This document shows positions 58,240 to 64,000 of a stretch of 64,000 nucleotides of DNA, piece by piece. Under the pieces are notes generated by a model. It made no database searches and had not been told where the DNA came from. It worked only from the letters and a program-made list of their open reading frames with translations. Location: NCBI RefSeq assembly GCF_030704535.1, contig NC_081821.1, positions 9,253,001 to 9,317,000 of the forward strand, written 5' to 3'. A program made the translations under genes and the position numbers. Origin of the DNA: Vitis vinifera. Taxonomy: Eukaryota > Streptophyta > Magnoliopsida > Vitales > Vitaceae. The first letter of the stretch is position 1, and each line of letters starts with the position of its first letter.

Positions 58240-61200
58240 AGAAGGACCATACAAATCTTTCTTTAACTTGGACACTTTATTTTTGCCTAAACCTATATTA
58301 AGACATAGTGATGTTTCCATATAAATTTCTTCTTCAAGATTTCCATGTAAAAACTCATTCTTTGCATCAAATTGTTACAAAACCCAATTAAATATGGTAG
58401 CTAAAGACAACAAAATTCTTATAGTATTCATTGTGGTCATTGGTGCAAATGTTTCTTGATAGTCAACACCATATGTCTATGTATACTCTTTTGCAATAAG
58501 TCTTACCTTATATGTTTCAAGTGAACCATCTGCCTTGTACTTCACCATGAACACCCACTTACAACCAATGTGTTTCGTCCCTCTTGGTAACTCCACAATC
58601 CCCCACATCCCATTTTTCTCCTACACCTCCATCTCAACTCTCATAGCCCGTTTCCAGTTCCCATCTCTTGGTACCTCAAACAAGGTTTGTGGAATGGTAA
58701 TAGTGTTAAGTTGGGTGAGGAAGGCTTAATGAGAAGGTGAAAATCTATTAAAAACCACAAAATTGGAGAAAGGATGTCTAGTAAAAAATCTTATAGCTTT
58801 TCTAATAGCAAGGGGTAAATCAAGGTCAATATAACCTTGATATTCAAGTAAATCAATGTTAGTATAACCTTGAGATTCAGGTAAAGAAGAAGATGAAGCA
58901 TTGATTACCTCATTACTTGGAGACAGATCGAACTCTTGAACTTGCACAGGATTAATTATGGTAGTTTTCCTCCTTCAATACATCGGCTATGGCTTTGTAG
59001 TTGCGGGTTCTGAAGAGTCTACTCCCATTGACTCTCTAAGGAATTTGGCTTCAGGGGACTCAAGTTCAAGTTCAAGAGGAACATTTACTATTTTAGGAGT
59101 TTCACCATACAAGGAAGAATAAGATGAAGAAGACAAAGACAGATCAAGCAAAAACACACTCTTATCTTCCATAGATGATGTCTCTCCTTGAAGATAAAGG
59201 CTAGAAAAATAACTTTCATTTTCAAAAAAGGTCACATTTGTCGAGACAAAAAATGTCCCAATAAAGCACTTGTACCCTTTTTGAGTGGAAGAATACCCAA
59301 CAAAAACACATTTAATAGCTCTAGGATCCAACTTACTATGACTATAAGTATGAACATGAACAAATGATACACAACCAAAGACTCGAGAAGTAAATTTGTT
59401 TGAGATATAGAAGTTGAGAAAAAAATTCTAAAAAACATTACATTAGACTTTTCATTGCTAAGACTCTAGAACGTACCCTGTTTATGAGATGTGCATCAAT
59501 AAGAACTACTTCCCCCCAAAAAGATTTTGGAACATTTTTCTAAAACAAAAGGGCTTAGGTAATGGCTAACAAGTGACCATTTTTTCATTCAACAATCTCA
59601 TTTTGTTGAGGTGTGTCAATATAAAAGGACTCATGTATAATTCATTTTTCTCTTAAACAAGGGTGACAAAACCTTATTGCAGTATTTCTTAGCATTGTTA
59701 GTTCTAATTTTTTTAGCCTAATCCCAAACTGGTTTTTGATCATACTGAAAAAGGTTGGAAAAATTGTAATTACATCAAATTTTTGCTTCATCAAGTAAAT
59801 CCATGATACTCGAGTGCAATTATCGATAAAAAAAACAAGTCACCGTGCACCAAAAATATTAGAGAAGAGATGGTCCCCAAATGTCACTATAAATTAATTT
59901 GAAAGAAAATGATGATTTTTTATTACTCAAAGGAAATGACACATGTTGATGTTTTGAAAATTCACACACATCACAATGAAAATTGTTCTCATCAACATTT
60001 TGAAATAAACTTGGAAATATAACTCTAAGAATACTAAAAGGAGGATGACCAAAACAAAAATGACAAAGCTAAATTTGGTCCTTATTTGAGGAGTTTTCAG
60101 AGAAAAATGACATAGGAACTCAGTTCCCACTACTTGTCTAAATATTTGGTGCTACAAGGTAGTAAAGTCTATGTTTTTCTCTAGCAAGTCCAATCACCTT
60201 CCTTGTATGCCTGCCCTGAAATAAACAAATACATAGTGAAAAAGGTTACATTACAATGTAGATCTCTTGCTAGTTGATTGATGGAAATAAGGTTGGTAGA
60301 CAACTTTGGAACATGTAAGACATTTTTAATTTTAAGGTAGGGGGCACACTTATTTCTCCTTGACCAACCACTGAGGCCAGAGATCCATCTACAATTGTAA
60401 TCTTTTTGCTGCAAGGACATGGGTTATAGGTAGAGAATTTATGAAAATAATAGGTCATATGGTCTGTAACCCCTAAATCAATAATCTAGGAGCTAGAAAA
60501 AGAAATATTAGAGGCACTTAAAGCATGAGAAATAGAAGTCATCCCTGATTGTGCTAAAGAACACATACCAGAGGGTTTTTTAGAGTCTCCGACAGGCTCT
60601 TCAACCTGCCAATGTCTTATTGGCTAAACTAAGTCTTTTCACCGCTAATGATCTCGTTAGAAGAGGTTTGACCATTAGATAAATGTGCTTGTACATGATG
60701 TTGTCCATTCCTGAAGCCTCCATTCTAGTTGTGTCCTTGTGACTGATTAGGATTTGGTGGTCTCCCATGGAGTTTGTGGCAAGTTTGCCTAGTATGTCAT
60801 GGTTTCTTACAGTAGTTACACCATACAATGGGTTTTGAGCATTTAAAGAAACCTCTAGGCTCACTCTCATTACCTACTATTTGTCCATCATCGTTGGATT
60901 TAGCTTCTTTTCCACCTGTATTGATAGAAATCATTGTTGAGCCTTCTTCTGATTGTGGTTCAAGCATAACTACCCTCCTACTTTCTTCCACTTGGATGAT
61001 AGATATGGTCTTGTTCATAGCTGACAACTCTTCTTTTCCAAGAACTTGGACTATAAATCAAATTCAACATTAAGGCCAACAAAAAACCAAACAATCCTTT
61101 CCCTCTCAACAAACCTTTGAAGCATGTCAGCATCTTCACTGCACTTCATTTGTATACTTGGATAATGATCCATCTCTTGCCAAATACTTTTTACAGTATT

Positions 61201-61620
61201 GGCATATTCAGTAACTGAACGTGAACCTTGTTTTGTGGCAGCAATTTTGGTCTTGATCTCATAACAGAGGCAACATCACGCATCTTAGAGTATGTTTGTC
61301 TTATATCCTCCTATATTTCATGAGCAGAATTCAGAAACATGCAGGTTCCCGCAATATTTGGTTCTGTAGAATTCCAAAGCTAGGACATAATCATCGAGTC
61401 TTCTCATTCTAGCTAGTGAATTTTCACTTGAATCCGGTCCTCCACCAATCAAATGGATAAGTCCTCACTAATTGGGACCATTGCAGGTAATTCTTTTCAT
61501 TCAACCTATATACTGCCGATATGTTTTGAAACTCCCCTGAAGGATGATTCTACTTTGTTTCTATAGTAGAACCTTTTAGATTTTCTTGAGATACTTCAGA
61601 CATCTCAAAGGAAGAAAAAA
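58240..61620 (-). pseudogene. Copia gag-integrase-RT remnant
   Basis: Minus-strand order from 61620: a gag N-terminus (MSEVSQENLKGS, LNEKNYLQW), a zinc-knuckle-like WCNYCKKP at about 60800, protease/pre-integrase pieces about 60450-60200, integrase pieces about 59900-59400, an integrase C-terminal piece with DPRAIKCVFVGYSSTQKGYK (59331-59270), then RT (GCKWVFMVKYKADGSLETYK, DYQETFAPM.., EFLHGNLEEEIYM) at about 58560-58300. There are numerous stops. The rest of RT is displaced to about 52880 by the nested insertion. Confidence 0.8.
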
Positions 61621-63082
61621 AACAAATAGGGAAAAGGGAAATTCTAAGATTTCCAACAAAAAGAAGTACTATTTTCTAGAGGTGACAGGTTGTAATCTAG
61701 GCTTCTAAGTAGCCCAAACTATTTAAACGAATGGACTTTGGTTAACCCATATAATAAAAGGTTTGGGTTTTGGTCACTTGAATCCAAGTCAATTATAAAT
61801 GCTTCGGAGTTGGAGCTAGGTCCATATCCAACCTAATTTATGTTTCTTCTAAAAATATTAAACATTCTCTTCCATATATTTTTCTGAATTGTTTTAATGC
61901 AATTTGATAGGTAGGTTTGAGGTTGGGCGTTCTTGGTTTGAAATTCCAATATAATATGAACTCAATTTGTTAGAAAGTGTCACAAATTCCTAACTAGTGA
62001 AAATTCCTTTTTTGTAAAGAATATTACATGGAATATTTTCTAAGTTGATATATTAGTGTGATATTAAATTTCCTTATAAAATAAGGAAAGTTAGTTGGAA
62101 TATCTCTAAATATTCCAAGTCATAAGGGAAAAAAGTTATGAGATGAAAATGTGTTTGTAGATATTATACAAGCTAGATAGAGATACGAGGAAGAATAGGA
62201 GACACCCAATGGAGCGAGGGGCTCGTAGTTCAAGGAGTAGGGAAATAGGATGTTTCAAAAATTCAATAATTGTATCTGGTTCTGTCCTCTGTAATATTCT
62301 CTGCAGTATAGTAAAATGATTCTCTTTCATCCATGTTGTAGTCATGGTTAGCCAAACAACGTTAAAACCTCATGTACCGATTGTTTAATCTTCGTGTTCT
62401 TTAACTAACATGTTTGCATTAAAGTTTCTGCTGGCACAACCCAATTAAACATGACCGATTGCTAGTTTTGCTATCTTTTGACTTTGTCCTCCAATGACTC
62501 TTCTTTCTGTGTCTTGACTATTTAACAAACCCGTTATATCTCTCTGTTATGCTTGCTTCATACCTTTCTTGGCTTGTGGAGTTCTTGCAATCTGCTCTTA
62601 ATCTTTTAGTTTTCAGATTGTTGTCTTTTTATTTATTTATAATTTTTCATATTTTTACTTATTTGTTTATTGTAGAAGTTATGTAACATTATTATCTTCT
62701 GTAGCATTTCAGCTGTGTCAAACTAATAGATTTGTTTCCTTCTCCTCCTTCCTGTAATAGAAAGCAGTGATCTTGAATTGCATGTAGGGGTTATCTTGTG
62801 CTTTGATTACTCTCCTCTTCATAAGAGACTGATATTTCTATTTTTTTTTATTATATTTAGTGAATCAAATTTTTGTTCAGAACTCAATTTCAGTTTCCTT
62901 AATGGTCGCAATATTTCAACTACACTTACAAATGCAGGTAAGAGTGCTAGCAGCTGGCATAATCAGTTTCAGACAAGGGAATTCTCATTTTCAGATGCTA
63001 ATGAGAGCCCATGTTGATGTCTAAGGCGCTACACTTGCCACTAATGGTTGGCACTGCTTAATATTACAGGGAGAAATTCTAA

Positions 63083-63735
63083 TGGCTGCGGGTAGTTGAG
63101 ATAGAGACTGTAAAAATGTTCTCCTGTTTCTTTTTAGTTCTTGGTTTATTATTTGATAAGTGGTTCTTAGAAGGTGAAGGATCATATTCTTTGTCAGCAA
63201 ACTTTGATTTGACTTTTGCAACTTCATTTTAGGCAAATGTTTATTGTGCCTTTTGGAGCTCCAAGCACCTACATATTTATGTGCTTTAATCCCATTATTT
63301 GCTATAGAAGTGAAGACAAAATAAAGCATAGTTTAAAAGGTTCTGCTTACAAGGATTTGTAATGCAAAGGTTTGAGGATTGATTGAAATGGATCAGAGTC
63401 CTCATTGTTATACTCCAACTCCTAGATCTTATTGTTCTTCTGAATAAGTTGCCTGCTTGATATTCTTGATTCTCTTTAGCAGGTTCAAATGTGGATGACT
63501 ACTAAATAGTTGTTTCAAACTCCTGACAATGTTATAGTTACCAGCAGAATGTTTATTTAGAAGGCCATAACTATGTTTGTAATCCCTTGTATAAAGCAGG
63601 GCAATGATGAACAGTATTGGTTGTATTTATGAGATGTAATGGATATTAAGTTCACATTGTGAGATATACTACTTATCACTATCTACACAGACATTTAAAT
63701 CTCTCTCTCTCTCTCTCTCTCGGCATTTGAAATGG
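63083..63735 (+). other. 3' flank of HIG1 copy 2, homologous to 46576-47290
   Basis: Shares GAGATAGAGACTGTAAAAATG, TGTTCTCCTGTTTC, GGCAAATGTTTATTG and TCTATCTACACA-type blocks with the region after the intact HIG1 gene. Homology ends after a (TC)n run near 63720, opposite a (TTC)n run near 47270 in the other unit. It marks the right edge of the duplicated segment. Confidence 0.75.
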
Positions 63736-64000
63736 GTCTGTTGAGGCCTCGCGTCCCTAGTGATCCATGTAGTTGTCAAATGGATGGACGCACGATCTCA
63801 ACCAATATAGATTCTTGATTCAATCGTACTACCTGCAAAAGGCGTCAGGACGGGGTGTCCGGACGCACCCTCCGATGGTTTTGTCAACCATGATAAGAGA
63901 GATAAGTCAGTTGACCTTTTACTAGGTGCAGCAAGCTTACCTTCTTCTTTGTGTGAAGGTTCATATATATATATAGTATCAGAAGCTTTGTTTCTCTCTT
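63736..64000. other. Unidentified, repeat-like sequence at the window edge
   Basis: GC-richer than the surroundings with CGTCAGGACGGGGTGTCCGG and GACGCACCCTCCGATGG motifs, in the manner of an LTR or transposon end. It is cut by the window, so no class can be assigned. Confidence 0.35.

Larger units (their letters stand above)
51672..61658 (-). mobile_element. Second Copia-type element (minus) in the HIG1-copy-2 intron, nested and decayed
   Basis: A short 3' LTR at 51672-51865 (194 bp; plus-strand TGTAAAAGTAAC..TTTCCAACA) is adjoined by a purine tract (AAGTGGGAG on the minus strand). RNase H and the end of RT lie at about 51900-52880, RT start at about 58240-58720, integrase at about 59000-60150, and gag at about 60200-61620. 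At 61650-61658 the terminal TTTCCAACA recurs, but the rest of a 5' LTR is absent, so the element is 5'-truncated. The coding frames have many stops. RT is interrupted by 52924 to about 58235. No target duplication was found. Confidence 0.8.
51106..63082 (+). pseudogene. HIG1-domain gene copy 2, broken and split by about 10 kb of transposons
   Basis: Exon-1 remnant 51106-51180 encodes MSMVEPNLEGFLNQKKQVKN, parallel to the intact gene, but is one base shorter (75 versus 76 bp), causing a frameshift before the donor. The exon-2 remnant about 62919-63082 retains AGCTGGCATAATCAGTTTCAGACAAGGGAA and GGTTGGCACTGCTTA-like sequence. The acceptor TTTCAGGTGCAC has become TTTCAACTACAC and there are internal stops. 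The intron is homologous to that of the intact gene on both sides (51181-51671 and 61659-62918), with the transposon block between. 3' flank homology continues to about 63720. It is not functional. Confidence 0.9.

Noticed and set aside
51672..61658. Target duplication for the second Copia element
   Set aside because: AAAAGGAGT on the left and AAAAGAAGT on the right are similar but sit in the wrong register relative to the TG..CA ends; they reflect the pre-existing intron sequence.

Overview
This is a plant nuclear genomic window. It is AT-rich, has GT..AG-spliced multi-exon genes, and is dominated by LTR retrotransposons, solo LTRs, hAT/CACTA-type DNA elements and MITEs. The gene content and repeat style fit a woody eudicot, and my impression is a grapevine (Vitis)-like genome. 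That assignment is from memory of such sequences and was not checked.

Layout. From 1 to about 8.45 kb there is no recognisable gene. From 2.3 kb on there are several copies, in both orientations, of one LTR-like family (ends TGTTGG..CCAACA), here called family A. From 8.7 to 14.5 kb lies a decayed hAT transposase gene split by a clean solo LTR (11338-13200, target duplication CATAC). At 16.38-18.0 kb is a degenerate tandem array of about 315-bp units.

Genes. (1) 19090-24858 (+): an intact nine-exon DEG9-type (HtrA/Do-like) serine protease. (2) 26060-28054 (-): an intact seven-exon WAT1-related/EamA membrane transporter. (3) 44449-46575 (+): an intact two-exon HIG1-domain mitochondrial protein of 78 residues. 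(4) 48710-50752 (-): a second WAT1-related copy with two adjacent stop codons in exon 4. (5) 51106-63082 (+): a second HIG1 copy, frameshifted and lacking its splice acceptor, whose intron holds about 10 kb of nested transposons. Genes 2+3 and 4+5 are duplicates of one WAT1(-)/HIG1(+) divergent pair. The pseudogenised pair is still about 350 bp apart; the intact pair has been pushed about 16 kb apart by insertions.

The 28-44 kb gap in the intact pair holds an isolated first exon of cofactor-independent phosphoglycerate mutase (28395-28544), degraded unidentified sequence, Tourist-like MITEs, and a full-length but disabled Copia element (36153-41814, target duplication AGATT) sitting inside a family-A LTR.

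The most notable structure is in the HIG1-copy-2 intron. A minus-strand Copia is interrupted by sequence carrying a CACTA terminus and a solo LTR (53710-56590, target duplication AATAG). That LTR in turn carries a 964-bp hAT-like element (55410-56373, 8-bp target duplication TCTCCAAT). The hAT-like element holds an open CBF/DREB1 fragment with a complete AP2 domain, truncated exactly after DSAW. It looks like a gene fragment captured by a transposon.

All exon boundaries were read by eye from splice consensus, reading frame and, for the duplicated genes, comparison between copies. Transposon lineage names beyond superfamily are not claimed.
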